Assembly: GCA_003220495.1 (NCBI GenBank)
Contig: QHSP01000054.1
Location: 1 to 49,405, forward strand
DNA: 49,405 nt
From: Candidatus Rokuibacteriota bacterium
GTDB lineage: Bacteria > Methylomirabilota > Methylomirabilia > Rokubacteriales > CSP1-6
Direction of reading: 5' to 3'
Under the pieces are notes generated by a model, which was given only the letters and a program-made list of their open reading frames with translations, was not told the origin of the DNA and made no database searches. Every line of letters begins with the position of its first letter. Positions within the stretch are counted from its first letter, which is position 1. Of this stretch, positions 24,999-33,231 are shown in pieces. Both the position numbers and the translations under genes were made by a program.

Positions 24999-25313
24999 GT
25001 GAAGACTCTGCCCGCCGCGACCGTTCCGGTCGAGATCGCCTCGTGGATCACGAAGTTCGTCGGCGGCGACGGCTCGGGACGGCGCGTCCTCGAGGAGCCG
25101 TTGCCCCAGGGCGCGACGGTCCGCAGCGTGCTGACCGGGCTCTCGGCGAAGTTCCCCGAGCTTCACCGAGCCCTCTGGCACGGCAACGAGCTCGGGGAGC
25201 ACATCGAGGTCCTGGTCAACGACGCGGTCCTCGGCATCGAACACGACCTCGACTCTCCGCTGCGTCCAGGAGATCGGATCACGCTCCTCGCTCAGTTCAT
25301 GGGCGGGGTGTAG
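24999..25313 (+). CDS. MoaD/ThiS-family beta-grasp protein
   Basis: A 104-residue ubiquitin-like protein with LPQGATVRSVLTGLSAKFPEL, IEVLVNDAVL and LRPGDRITLLAQFMGGV. The family donates sulfur as a C-terminal thiocarboxylate on a terminal Gly-Gly. Here the chain ends Gly-Gly-Val, so it would need removal of Val or would not be activated in the usual way. No adenylating (MoeB/ThiF) gene is nearby. It is the first gene of a short run with the virulence-factor-family protein and an MFS transporter. Confidence 0.8.
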   Translation: MKTLPAATVPVEIASWITKFVGGDGSGRRVLEEPLPQGATVRSVLTGLSAKFPELHRALWHGNELGEHIEVLVNDAVLGIEHDLDSPLRPGDRITLLAQFMGGV

Positions 25314-25338
25314 CGCCCAGGCTTCTCCCCCTGGATCG

Positions 25339-25623
25339 ATGGCGAGCTATCAGATCATCGCCTGGAAAGACGTGCCGGCGATGGTCGAGGCGCGCGACGC
25401 CTCGGAGACCGTCACCCGCCAGCTGAGCGACCGCTTCCAGCAGCTCATCGACTCGGTCGCGATGCGCCTCGGGCTCCAGAACCAGGACGAATATCTGGAC
25501 CTGTGGGCTCGCAGCGAGGCGCAAGAGCGCTCGGGGAGCGCGGCGGACGTCGCCGACGCGGTGGTGGCCGAGCTCGAGGCGCGGTTCCCCGAGTTCATCT
25601 CGCGCGCGTTCGGCCCGCCGTGA
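25339..25623 (+). CDS. Virulence-factor family (PF13769-like) small protein
   Basis: A 94-residue soluble protein with ASYQIIAWKDVPAMVEARD at the start and LSDRFQQLIDSVAMRLGL in the middle, the pattern of a small family named 'virulence factor' in Pfam. The name does not establish pathogenicity and the molecular role is unknown. Its stop overlaps the start of the following MFS gene (GTGA). Confidence 0.7.
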   Translation: MASYQIIAWKDVPAMVEARDASETVTRQLSDRFQQLIDSVAMRLGLQNQDEYLDLWARSEAQERSGSAADVADAVVAELEARFPEFISRAFGPP

Positions 25624-26864
25624 GGCTCGACGGCTGGCTGCTCGCGGTCTGCGTCGCCCGGACCTGCATGACGTCGGTGTTCATGACGTACGCCGCGATC
25701 CTGCCGGTGCTCCGGACCCAGTGGGATATGTCGGCGACGGCCGCCGGATCGATCTCGACGGGGTTTCAGCTCGGCTACGCCGTCGCCCTCGTCTCGTTTT
25801 CCGCGATGGCCGATCGTGTCGGGGCGCGGCGCGTCTTTCTCGGCTCGGCGTGGCTGAGCGCGGTCACGGCGATCGCCTTCGGCTTCTGGGCGCGGTCCTA
25901 CGTCACGGGCCTGGTGCTCTCCACGCTCATGGCCCTCTCGCAAGGCGGGACCTACACGACGGCGATCATGCTGATCGCCGACCGCTATCCGCCCGAGCGC
26001 CGCGGCGCCGCAGTCGGCTGGCTGATCGCCAGCTCGTCGGCGGGGTACGCGCTGTCGCTCCTCATCTCGGCGCCCTCGCTCGCGTGGGGCGGCTACGAGA
26101 CCGCGTTTCTCGTGAGCGCGTGCGGTCCGGTCGTCGGCGTCGTCGTGCTCTGGTTCGCGCTCCGGGCCACCCCGAATGTCGTTCACCCGCCGCGGCCCGG
26201 TGTCCGCTTCGGCGCGGCCGTGCTGAAGAATCGCCCCGCCATGCGCTTGATCCTGGGGTACACGTTCCATTCCTGGGAGCTGTTGGGAATGTGGGCGTGG
26301 ACGCCGGCCTTCGTCGCGGCGGTCTTCGCCGCCACCGGCGCCGGCACGATCCGCGCGGTCGAGCTGGCCGCGTATCTCTCGGCTGCCTTCCATCTGACCG
26401 GGCTCGTCGCCTCGTCCTCGATGGGCCGGCTCTCCGACCGGCTCGGGCGCCGCGTCGTCCTCTTCGCCCTCGCCGCGGCGAGCGCCGCCTGCTCGCTCGT
26501 CTTCGGCTGGCTGGTCGCGGCGCCGATCGCCGTCGTCTTCGCCGTCGGGGCCGTCTACGGCTTCACCGCGCTCGGCGACTCGCCCGTGCTGTCGACCGCG
26601 CTCACCGAGACCGTGGGCGCTTCCCACCTCGGCGCGGCGCTGGCGCTTCGATCGTTCCTCGGCTTCGGCGCCGGCGCGGTCGCGCCGATCGTGTTCGGCC
26701 GGATCCTGGACTTGACGAACGCTCCCGGTCCGTCGCCGACCACGTGGGGATGGGCGTTCGTGGCGCTGGGTGGCGGCGGCCTCCTGGCGGCATATTGCGC
26801 GTGGGGGCTGGCGCCCGACCGGCTCAGGGTCGTGCGCGCGAAACGCGCCGCCGATGTAAGCTAA
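25620..26864 (+). CDS. MFS transporter (organic-acid type)
   Basis: A 414-residue membrane protein with about 12 segments. Motif A is present at ALVSFSAMADRVGARRVFLG and repeated at SSSMGRLSDRLGRRVVLF. The start is GTG 25620, which overlaps the stop of the gene before it; the track back to 25503 overlaps that gene and was rejected. It lies 13 bases upstream of the fumarase genes, so transport of a dicarboxylate such as fumarate, malate or tartrate is a reasonable guess, not shown by sequence. Confidence 0.83.
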   Translation: MRLDGWLLAVCVARTCMTSVFMTYAAILPVLRTQWDMSATAAGSISTGFQLGYAVALVSFSAMADRVGARRVFLGSAWLSAVTAIAFGFWARSYVTGLVLSTLMALSQGGTYTTAIMLIADRYPPERRGAAVGWLIASSSAGYALSLLISAPSLAWGGYETAFLVSACGPVVGVVVLWFALRATPNVVHPPRPGVRFGAAVLKNRPAMRLILGYTFHSWELLGMWAWTPAFVAAVFAATGAGTIRAVELAAYLSAAFHLTGLVASSSMGRLSDRLGRRVVLFALAAASAACSLVFGWLVAAPIAVVFAVGAVYGFTALGDSPVLSTALTETVGASHLGAALALRSFLGFGAGAVAPIVFGRILDLTNAPGPSPTTWGWAFVALGGGGLLAAYCAWGLAPDRLRVVRAKRAADVS

Positions 26865-26877
26865 TCCCGAGTCGACC

Positions 26878-27816
26878 ATGACCAGACTGATCTCGATCAA
26901 GCTCATCGAAGACACGGCGCGCGAGCTGATGGCGCGCGCGGCCATCGACATTCCCGCCGACTATCGCGAAGGTGTCCGGCAGGCCCGCGACCGCGAGCAG
27001 AACCGCATCGCGCGCTTCGTGCTCACCGAGATGGACCGCAACTGGGACATCGCGACGGCCGAGCGCCGTCCGATGTGCGCCGACACCGGCTTGCCGCGCT
27101 ACTACGTCCGGGCCGGCAACGAGGCGCTCGTCGAAGGCGGATTCGTCGCGCTCGAGCGCGCGCTGCGTCGGGCGACCGCCGACGCGACGGCGGCGATTCC
27201 GCTCAGACCGAACCGCGTGCATCCGCTGACTCGTGTGGACCACGACAACAACGTCGGCGTCCACGCTCCCGAGGTCACCTACGCCTTCGAGCCCGGCGGC
27301 GACTGGCTCGACATCACGACCGTTCACAAGGGCGGACTCTTCGGGAGCGACTACCGGATGCTCTTCCCGGCGGACGGCGTCGCCGGCATCAAGCGCTTCT
27401 TCGTCGACACGCTCGTGCAGTTCGGCAAGCGCGGCCTGGCGTGCCAGCCCGCGATCGTCGGCCTCGGCATCGGCGGGTCGAAGGACACCTGCGTGCGCCT
27501 CGGGAAAGAAGCGGCGTGCCTGCGCGCGGTCGGCAGCCGGAATCCCGATCCGGCCATCGCGGCGCTCGAGGACGAGCTGACCGCGCTCGGCAACTACATC
27601 GGGATCGGCGCGATGGGGTTCGCGGGCACCTCGCTCGTCGTCGCGACCCACGTCGAGGTGGCCTTTTCCCACACCGGCGGCATGCCCGTCGGGCTTCACA
27701 GCTTCTGTCTCTCTTCGCGCCGGGCGACGGCCCGCATCCATCCTGATGGACGGGTCGAGTTTCGCGCCGACCCGATGTGGTTCACCGACTACTACCGGCG
27801 CGAGGGTGTCGAGTGA
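26878..27816 (+). CDS. Class I fumarase / tartrate dehydratase, alpha subunit
   Basis: A 312-residue Fe-S dehydratase subunit. Candidate cluster-binding cysteines are in PMCADTGLPRYYV, SKDTCVRLGKEA and LHSFCLSSRRATARIHPDG, and the substrate loop HKGGLFGSDYRMLFP is present. With the beta subunit it catalyses reversible hydration of fumarate to malate or dehydration of tartrate; sequence alone does not separate these. ATG 26878. The stop overlaps the start of the beta subunit. Confidence 0.87.
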   Translation: MTRLISIKLIEDTARELMARAAIDIPADYREGVRQARDREQNRIARFVLTEMDRNWDIATAERRPMCADTGLPRYYVRAGNEALVEGGFVALERALRRATADATAAIPLRPNRVHPLTRVDHDNNVGVHAPEVTYAFEPGGDWLDITTVHKGGLFGSDYRMLFPADGVAGIKRFFVDTLVQFGKRGLACQPAIVGLGIGGSKDTCVRLGKEAACLRAVGSRNPDPAIAALEDELTALGNYIGIGAMGFAGTSLVVATHVEVAFSHTGGMPVGLHSFCLSSRRATARIHPDGRVEFRADPMWFTDYYRREGVE

Positions 27817-28496
27817 TCGAGCGACTCGACGACGTCAGGATGGACGAAGTGCGGTTGACCACGCCGGTCGCGGACGCCGATCTGGCCCGCCTGAAGCTCG
27901 GCGACGTCGTCTATCTCGACGGCGCGCTCTACACGGCGCGCGAGAGCGTCTATCGACGGGTCGTCGACGAGAGCGTCGATCTGCCGGCGAGCGTCCGCGC
28001 GCTCACCAACGTGAACTTTCATTGCTCGCCCGCGGCGACGGTACGGCCGGACGGGACGTACGCGGTCGAGGCGGTCACCGCGACAGCGAGCTTCCGCTTC
28101 GGCAAGTCGATGAGCCGCTGGTTCGAGCGCTCGGGCGCCAAGGTGATCGTCGGCAAGGCCGGTCTCACGGAGCTCGCCTACCGCGAGTGGTTCATGCCCC
28201 ACGGCGCCGTCTATCTCACCACCGTCGGCTACGGTCTCGGCGCCGCGTACGGGCGCTGCATCAAGCGTGTCCTCGACGTGCACTGGCTCGAGCTCGGGAT
28301 CGCCCAGGCGCTCTGGGTGCTCGAGGTCGAGAAGCTCGGTCCGTTCCTGGTCGAGGGCGACCGTCAGGGGCGAAGCCTCTTCGCCCTGGCCAACCGCGAG
28401 ATCAACCTCCGGCTGGACGAGGTCTACCGGGGACTGGCGCCGTTCTCGATGGGGCGCTTCGGCGAGACCACCTCACGCAAGGACGAAGTCGTCTAG
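27813..28496 (+). CDS. Class I fumarase / tartrate dehydratase, beta subunit
   Basis: A 227-residue subunit with LTTPVADADLARLKLGDVVYLDG, FRFGKSMSRWFERSGAKVIVGKAGL and FMPHGAVYLTTVGYGLGAAYG, matching the C-terminal half of class I fumarases. The start is GTG 27813 within GTGA, overlapping the alpha-subunit stop, so equal synthesis of the two subunits is favoured. The frame's upstream extension lies inside the alpha gene. Confidence 0.87.
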   Translation: MIERLDDVRMDEVRLTTPVADADLARLKLGDVVYLDGALYTARESVYRRVVDESVDLPASVRALTNVNFHCSPAATVRPDGTYAVEAVTATASFRFGKSMSRWFERSGAKVIVGKAGLTELAYREWFMPHGAVYLTTVGYGLGAAYGRCIKRVLDVHWLELGIAQALWVLEVEKLGPFLVEGDRQGRSLFALANREINLRLDEVYRGLAPFSMGRFGETTSRKDEVV

Positions 28497-28639
28497 CTTC
28501 CACGGCTCCGGCCGGCCGCCCTCGGCCGACTCAGCGCGGGCCACCCCAAAGATTTGACACGGTTGTGACGAGTGCCGCGTCCGTCCCGGACATACTGCAA
28601 CAGCCGATCGATCTTCCATCCGTTCAGGGGAGGGTGCAC

Positions 28640-28785
28640 ATGGAAACGCGGCTGGGGCGCGCGGTCGTGATCGCGGTGGTCGGCGTCGTGTTCGGGCTCG
28701 GCGGAGTCGCCGGCGAGTCGGTCGCCCAGACACGAAGGACGATAAGATGATGCCGGGCGAAAAGACGATGGAGAAGAAGCAATAG
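28640..28785 (+). pseudogene. Frameshifted Met/Lys/Asp-rich exported small protein (MXKDX/MrpX-like)
   Basis: From ATG 28640, behind GGGGAGGG, the frame gives a signal peptide (AVVIAVVGVVFGLGGVAGESVAQ) and stops at 28748-28750. In the next frame 28735-28785 reads KDDKMMPGEKTMEKKQ and stops. One inserted base near 28730 would join the two into a 49-residue exported protein with a Met/Lys/Asp-rich mature part, like MXKDX-repeat proteins. The join could be a true mutation, programmed shifting or a sequencing/assembly error. Its second stop is two bases from the start of the selenoprotein gene. Confidence 0.6.
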
Positions 28786-28787
28786 CC

Positions 28788-29312
28788 GTGGCGTGGCGCG
28801 CGTCGCTCGTCGTGGCGGCCCTGGCGGTGTCGTGGGTCGCGGTCGGCTCGGCCGCCGGCCAGGCCTCGCGTCTCGGTGCGCCGGCGCCGGAGGTGGCGGG
28901 AGCGCGCTGGATCAACAGCGAGCCCTTGACCACCCCGGGCTTGCGCGGCCGGGTCGTGCTGGTCGAGTTCTGGACCTTCGGCTGAATCAACTGCAAGAAC
29001 GTGATCCCGCAGTTGCGGGGCTGGTACGAGCGGTACGAGCAGGACGGGTTCACGATCGTCGGAGTGCACAGCCCGGAGTTCTTCTGGGAGAAGCCGTACG
29101 GGAGCGTGGTGGACGCGACGAAGAAGCTCGGGGTCCGGTACCCGGTCGTGCAGGACAACGACCTCACGATCTGGAAGCGCTGGGGTGTCTGGGCCTGGCC
29201 GACGACGATCCTGATGGACCGCAAGGGGGTCGTCCGCTACCGGCACATCGGCGAAGGGGACTACGCCGAGACCGAGGCGATGATCCGACGCCTCCTGGCG
29301 GAGCGGGAGTAG
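28788..29312 (+). CDS. Putative selenocysteine thioredoxin-like protein (UxxC), exported
   Basis: A 174-residue TlpA/AhpC-like protein if the in-frame TGA at 28983-28985 is read as selenocysteine (residue 66). Before the TGA: a signal peptide (SLVVAALAVSWVAVGSAAG), then GAPAPEV and VVLVEFWTFG. After it, in the same frame: INCKNVIPQLRGWYERY, GFTIVGVHSPEF, YPVVQDNDLTIWKRWGVWAWPTTILMDRKG and IGEGDYAETE. The TGA replaces the first Cys of the CxxC redox motif (relatives read FWTFGCINC-like), giving UxxC with Cys69. A perfect inverted repeat lies two bases downstream. The cis-Pro region WAWPTT is intact. Gene callers will split it. Selenocysteine use is inferred; SelB, SelA and tRNA-Sec are outside the window. 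Confidence 0.8.
28988..29015 (+). promoter_or_regulatory. Candidate bacterial SECIS hairpin
   Basis: CAACTGC (28988-28994) and GCAGTTG (29009-29015) form a perfect 7-bp stem starting two bases after the TGA. Inside, GA (28997-28998) can pair with TC (29005-29006), leaving a six-base apical loop ACGTGA. Position directly behind the UGA and a G-containing apical loop are as expected for bacterial SECIS elements. Confidence 0.55.
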
Positions 29313-29320
29313 CCGCCCGG

Positions 29321-30835
29321 GTGCTGTCGCCCTCCGCGAGATTCTCGGCGCTCGCGCTCCTGGCGATCGTGGCGCCCGCCGCCATCGTCGCGGTCCTCGG
29401 GTACGTCTCGATCCGCCAGTGGGAAGCCTCGTCCGAGCTCCTGTATCGAGAGCAGGCGCGCGACATGGCTACGATGGCCGCCGAGAAGGTCGAGATGACT
29501 TTGCGTCGCGCCGAGGACGCGTTTCTCGACCGCCTCCAGGTCGCCCTGCGGTCCGGAACGCCGTCGGAGCGCGCGGTCGACGCGCTGATCGCCGACTCGC
29601 CGTTGATCCGCAGGCTCTATCTCGTCAACCCGCGCGGCGAGCTGCTCTATCCGCGCGCCTGGCGGGAGGGCGACCTGGCCGTCTTCGGGCCGTTGGTGTC
29701 GGGAGCCGCCCTGCGCCGCCTCGAGCGAGACGGTAAGCGCGGGGTGATCTCGAACAATCTGGTGTGCCTGGCGCTCCTCACGCAGCGCGGCGGCCAGCCG
29801 GTGGTGGCGGCTTACCTGCGCGACCCCGACACCATGCGGCGCGAGATCCTCGAGACGACGCTCGGGACGCTCGAATCGTCGACCAATATCGCCGTGCTCG
29901 ACCACGAGGGGCGCACGGTCTACTCCCGCGCACCGATCGGGGACGCCCGGCGCGTGCTCTCTGTCGGATTTCGCGAGGCGCTTCCCGACTGGCGGCTCGC
30001 TGTCTACCAGACCTCCGGCGCGTCGCCGCGCCAGGCGGTCCGTCGGCAGGTCATGTTCTTCACCGGCGCCCTCGGGGTGCTCGTGGCCGTCATCGTGGCC
30101 GGTATCGTCATGACGTGGCGGCTGATGCGACGGGAGACCGAGATGGCCCGGCTCAAATCGGATTTCGTCGCCAACGTGTCTCACGATCTGAAGACTCCCC
30201 TCTCCGTGATCCGCATGTTCGGGGAGACGCTCGAGATGGGCCGTGTGGCCGACGAAGGCCGGCGCCAGGAATACTACCGGGTCATCACCCGCGAGGGCGA
30301 GCGACTCTCACGGCTGATCGACAACGTGCTGGACTTCTCGCGGATCGAGGGCGGCCGCCAGACCTATGACATGACGCCGACGGCCGTCGAGCCGCTCATC
30401 CGTGCGACGCTCGAGGCATTCGGATACCCGCTGGCTCAGCAGGGTTTCAAGGTCGAGGTGAGCGTGGCGGCGGATCTCCCCGAGGTGACGATGGACGCCG
30501 ACGCCGTCGGCCAGGCGCTCGCGAACCTGATCGACAACGCCATCAAGTACTCGGGCGACGATCGGGCATTGACGATCGACGCGCGGATCGCGGAGGGACG
30601 GCTCGTCATCGCGGTCAGCGACCGCGGCCTCGGGATCGCGCCCGAGGAGCAGGCGAAGATCTTCGAGAAGTTCTATCGCGTGGGGCGGAGCGACACGCAA
30701 GGACGCCGGGGCAGCGGGGTCGGGCTGGCGCTGGTGCGCCACATCGTCGAGGCGCATGGCGGCACGATCGCGGTCGAGAGCGCGCCGGGTGATGGGAGCC
30801 GCTTCTCGCTGCGCCTGCCGCTCGGCGGGACGTGA
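29321..30835 (+). CDS. Membrane sensor histidine kinase
   Basis: A 504-residue kinase. A first membrane helix (about 9-27) and a second (about 245-265, FFTGALGVLVAVIVAGIVMTW) enclose a periplasmic sensing region of about 215 residues. The H-box has His288 (FVANVSHDLKTPLSVIRMFG), and the ATPase domain has NLIDNAIKYS, DRGLGI and GSGVGLALVRHIV. There is no clear HAMP domain. GTG 29321 was chosen because the hydrophobic start follows at once; the longer frame upstream lies inside the thioredoxin gene. It is followed at once by its regulator and lies between a periplasmic redox protein and msrPQ, so it probably senses envelope oxidative stress. Confidence 0.88.
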   Translation: MLSPSARFSALALLAIVAPAAIVAVLGYVSIRQWEASSELLYREQARDMATMAAEKVEMTLRRAEDAFLDRLQVALRSGTPSERAVDALIADSPLIRRLYLVNPRGELLYPRAWREGDLAVFGPLVSGAALRRLERDGKRGVISNNLVCLALLTQRGGQPVVAAYLRDPDTMRREILETTLGTLESSTNIAVLDHEGRTVYSRAPIGDARRVLSVGFREALPDWRLAVYQTSGASPRQAVRRQVMFFTGALGVLVAVIVAGIVMTWRLMRRETEMARLKSDFVANVSHDLKTPLSVIRMFGETLEMGRVADEGRRQEYYRVITREGERLSRLIDNVLDFSRIEGGRQTYDMTPTAVEPLIRATLEAFGYPLAQQGFKVEVSVAADLPEVTMDADAVGQALANLIDNAIKYSGDDRALTIDARIAEGRLVIAVSDRGLGIAPEEQAKIFEKFYRVGRSDTQGRRGSGVGLALVRHIVEAHGGTIAVESAPGDGSRFSLRLPLGGT

Positions 30836-31515
30836 TGGCCAAGATCTTGATCGTGGACGACGAGCCCGAGATCGTGCGCGGCCTGGAGGACAATCTCCGC
30901 TTCGAAGGCTATCAGACGGCGTCGGCCGCCAACGGCGAGGAGGCGCTCGCGCTCGCGCTGAGCGGCGCGCCCGATCTCATCCTGCTCGACGTCATGATGC
31001 CGCGAATGAGCGGGTGGGATGTGTGTCGCGCGCTGCGCGAGAAGGGTATCGAGGTGCCCGTCATCATGCTCACCGCGCGGGGTGAGGAAGGCGACCGCGT
31101 CCGCGGCCTCGAGCTCGGAGCCGACGACTACGTGACGAAGCCCTTCTCGCTGCGCGAGCTCCTCGCCCGGGTGCGGGCGGTGCTGCGTCGGCCGGGCCCG
31201 CGCGAGCGATTCGAGGAGTTCGTCTTCGGCGATGTCCGGGTCCGCCCGCGCACCCGGCAGGCGTTCAAGGCCGGCCAGGAGGTCCGCCTCACGCGCAAGG
31301 AGTTCGACCTGCTGGTGTTCTTGATCGCGCATCGCGGCGAAGTGATCACGCGCGAGCGGCTGCTCGACGAGGTGTGGGGCTACGAGCGGTTCCCCACGAC
31401 GCGGACCGTCGACACGCACGTGCTCCGGCTGCGGCGAAAATTCGAGGCGGACGCCGATCGTCCGGTCTGGATCCTGACCCTCCACGGTCACGGTTACAAG
31501 TTCGCGGCCGTGTGA
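30835..31515 (+). CDS. OmpR/PhoB-family response regulator
   Basis: About 226 residues. The receiver domain has D8/D9, Asp52 in LILLDVMMPRMSG, Thr in MLTARGE and Lys in VTKPFSLREL. A winged-helix DNA-binding domain follows (VRLTRKEFDLLVFLIAHRGEV, VWGYERFPTTRTVDTHVLRLRRK). The ATG overlaps the kinase stop (TGATG); a GTG three bases earlier is also possible. It probably controls the msr genes 48 bases downstream and its own operon, as HprR does for msrPQ in E. coli; this is analogy. Confidence 0.9.
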   Translation: MAKILIVDDEPEIVRGLEDNLRFEGYQTASAANGEEALALALSGAPDLILLDVMMPRMSGWDVCRALREKGIEVPVIMLTARGEEGDRVRGLELGADDYVTKPFSLRELLARVRAVLRRPGPRERFEEFVFGDVRVRPRTRQAFKAGQEVRLTRKEFDLLVFLIAHRGEVITRERLLDEVWGYERFPTTRTVDTHVLRLRRKFEADADRPVWILTLHGHGYKFAAV

Positions 31516-31562
31516 GATCTTGGAGTCAGCGCGTAGATGAGATGTGAAGCAGAGGAGAGACC

Positions 31563-32525
31563 ATGCTGATTCGACGCGCACCGCGGTTCACCGCGAGCGA
31601 GATCACCGATCCCACGCTCTACCTGAGCCGGCGCGAGCTGATCTCCGGCGCCGCCGCCGCTCTCGTGCTCGCGCCGGGCCTTGGCGAGGCCGCGACGCCC
31701 GCTCCCCCGGCGCTGCAGGCTCTGTCCGCGACCCGCCACGCGGCCTTCAGCCTGACCGAGCCGCTGACGAAGGTCGAGGCGGCGACGACCTACAACAACT
31801 TCTACGAGTTCGGTGTGAACAAGGACGATCCGTCCCGCCTTGGCCACACATTGAAGCCGCGCCCGTGGACGGTTCACGTCGACGGGTTCGTGAGCAAGCC
31901 GAAGACGTTCGACGTCGACGAGCTGATGCGGCTGTTTCCGCTCGAGGAGCGCGTCTATTCGCTTCGCTGTGTGGAAGCCTGGTCGATGGTGATCCCGTGG
32001 ATCGGCTTCCCGCTCGCCCCGCTGCTCAAGCGCGTCGAGCCGACCGGGCAGGCGAAGTACGTCGAGTTCACCACCTTGCTCGACCCCAATCAGTTCCCGG
32101 CCCAGAAGCCGGGATTCTTCGGCTTCTCGTCGCTCGACTGGCCTTACGTCGAAGGGCTCCGCCTGGACGAGGCGATGCACCCGCTCACGCTCCTGACGGT
32201 CGGCATGTACGGCAAGGTGCTGCCCAATCAGAACGGCGCGCCGGTGCGCGTCGTGATTCCGTGGAAGTACGGGTTCAAGAGCGCCAAGTCGATCGTCCGG
32301 ATCCGTCTGGTGAGCGAGCAGCCCAAGACCGCCTGGGAGAAGGCCGCGCCCCAGGAGTACGGCTTCTACTCCAACGTCAATCCCGCCGTCAGCCATCCGC
32401 GCTGGAGCCAGGCCGACGAGCGCCGTATCGGGGAATTCCGCCGGCGGCCGACGCTTCCGTTCAACGGCTACGCCGACCAGGTCGCGGCGCTCTACACCGG
32501 GATGGACCTGAAGAAGAACTACTAG
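31563..32525 (+). CDS. msrP: Periplasmic methionine sulfoxide reductase, molybdopterin subunit
   Basis: A 320-residue precursor with a twin-arginine signal ([18 protein letters not shown]), expected to be exported by Tat. The sulfite-oxidase-fold molybdenum domain has the ligand Cys136 in [15 protein letters not shown], then [35 protein letters not shown] and [12 protein letters not shown]. MsrP reduces methionine sulfoxide in periplasmic proteins using electrons from MsrQ. GAGGAG lies just before the ATG. msrQ follows after 12 bases. Confidence 0.93.
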   Translation: MLIRRAPRFTASEITDPTLYLSRRELISGAAAALVLAPGLGEAATPAPPALQALSATRHAAFSLTEPLTKVEAATTYNNFYEFGVNKDDPSRLGHTLKPRPWTVHVDGFVSKPKTFDVDELMRLFPLEERVYSLRCVEAWSMVIPWIGFPLAPLLKRVEPTGQAKYVEFTTLLDPNQFPAQKPGFFGFSSLDWPYVEGLRLDEAMHPLTLLTVGMYGKVLPNQNGAPVRVVIPWKYGFKSAKSIVRIRLVSEQPKTAWEKAAPQEYGFYSNVNPAVSHPRWSQADERRIGEFRRRPTLPFNGYADQVAALYTGMDLKKNY

Positions 32526-32537
32526 TCTGAGCCCGCC

Positions 32538-33200
32538 GTGACGCGTCCGGCGCGTATCGCGCTCAAGGTCGTGGTGTGGTCCATCTGTCTCGCGCCGCTG
32601 GCGCGCCTGGCCTATCGGGCGTGGACCGACGATCTCGGCGCCAACCCGATCAGCTTCATCACCAACACCCTCGGCGACTGGACCCTCCGGATCCTGCTCG
32701 CGTCCCTCGCGATGACACCGCTCCGCATCGCATTCGGTCTCTCGTGGCCGATCACGGTGCGGCGGCTTCTCGGACTCTTCGCGTTCGCCTACGTGTGCTT
32801 GCATTTCTCGGTGTGGATCGTCCTCGACTTCTTCTTCGACTGGCCACGGATGTGGGCCGACATCGTCAAGCGTCCGTACATCACGATGGGCATGCTCGCG
32901 TTGCTCTCGCTGATCCCGCTCGCCGCCACCTCGACGACCAGCATGATCCGGCGCCTCGGCGCGCGCAACTGGACGCGCCTGCACCGTCTCGCCTACGTCG
33001 CCGCCGTGTGCGCGGTCGTGCACTATCTGTGGCTCGCGAAGGTCGGCGTGAAGGACCCTTACTGGTACGCGGCCGCGCTCGTGGTCCTGCTCGGCGTCCG
33101 CGGATGGGAGTGGGCTCGACGGGTGATCCGTCGACGCCGCGACCGGGCCCAAGCGGCGCCCCCGCGCGTGCGCTCCCAGGCCGAAAACCCGCTTTCATGA
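32538..33200 (+). CDS. msrQ: Haem membrane subunit for MsrP
   Basis: A 220-residue inner-membrane protein of the ferric-reductase-like family with about six helices. Haem-ligand histidines are likely in VCLHFSVWIV, WTRLHRLAY and VCAVVHYLWL; the loop NFITNTLG-like stretch NPISFITNTLGDWTLR is typical of MsrQ. It passes electrons from quinones or flavin to MsrP. The start is GTG 32538. The C-terminus is a basic tail. Confidence 0.92.
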   Translation: MTRPARIALKVVVWSICLAPLARLAYRAWTDDLGANPISFITNTLGDWTLRILLASLAMTPLRIAFGLSWPITVRRLLGLFAFAYVCLHFSVWIVLDFFFDWPRMWADIVKRPYITMGMLALLSLIPLAATSTTSMIRRLGARNWTRLHRLAYVAAVCAVVHYLWLAKVGVKDPYWYAAALVVLLGVRGWEWARRVIRRRRDRAQAAPPRVRSQAENPLS

Positions 33201-33231
33201 GCGGCGGCGACGCCGTAGTATCGGTGGCACC

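Noticed and set aside
25350-26951. 533-codon minus-strand open frame opposite the MFS gene
   Set aside because: Low-complexity Arg/Gly/Asp-rich translation with no domain; the transporter on the plus strand explains the region.
28552-28600. TTGACA at about 28554 as promoter of the redox locus
   Set aside because: No -10 box at a suitable distance; the nearest CATACT is about 30 bases away, so I could not support a promoter call.
28748-28750. TGA of the Met-rich small protein as a second selenocysteine codon
   Set aside because: Reading through gives an Arg-rich sequence with no family match, whereas a one-base shift gives the expected Met/Lys/Asp-rich tail.
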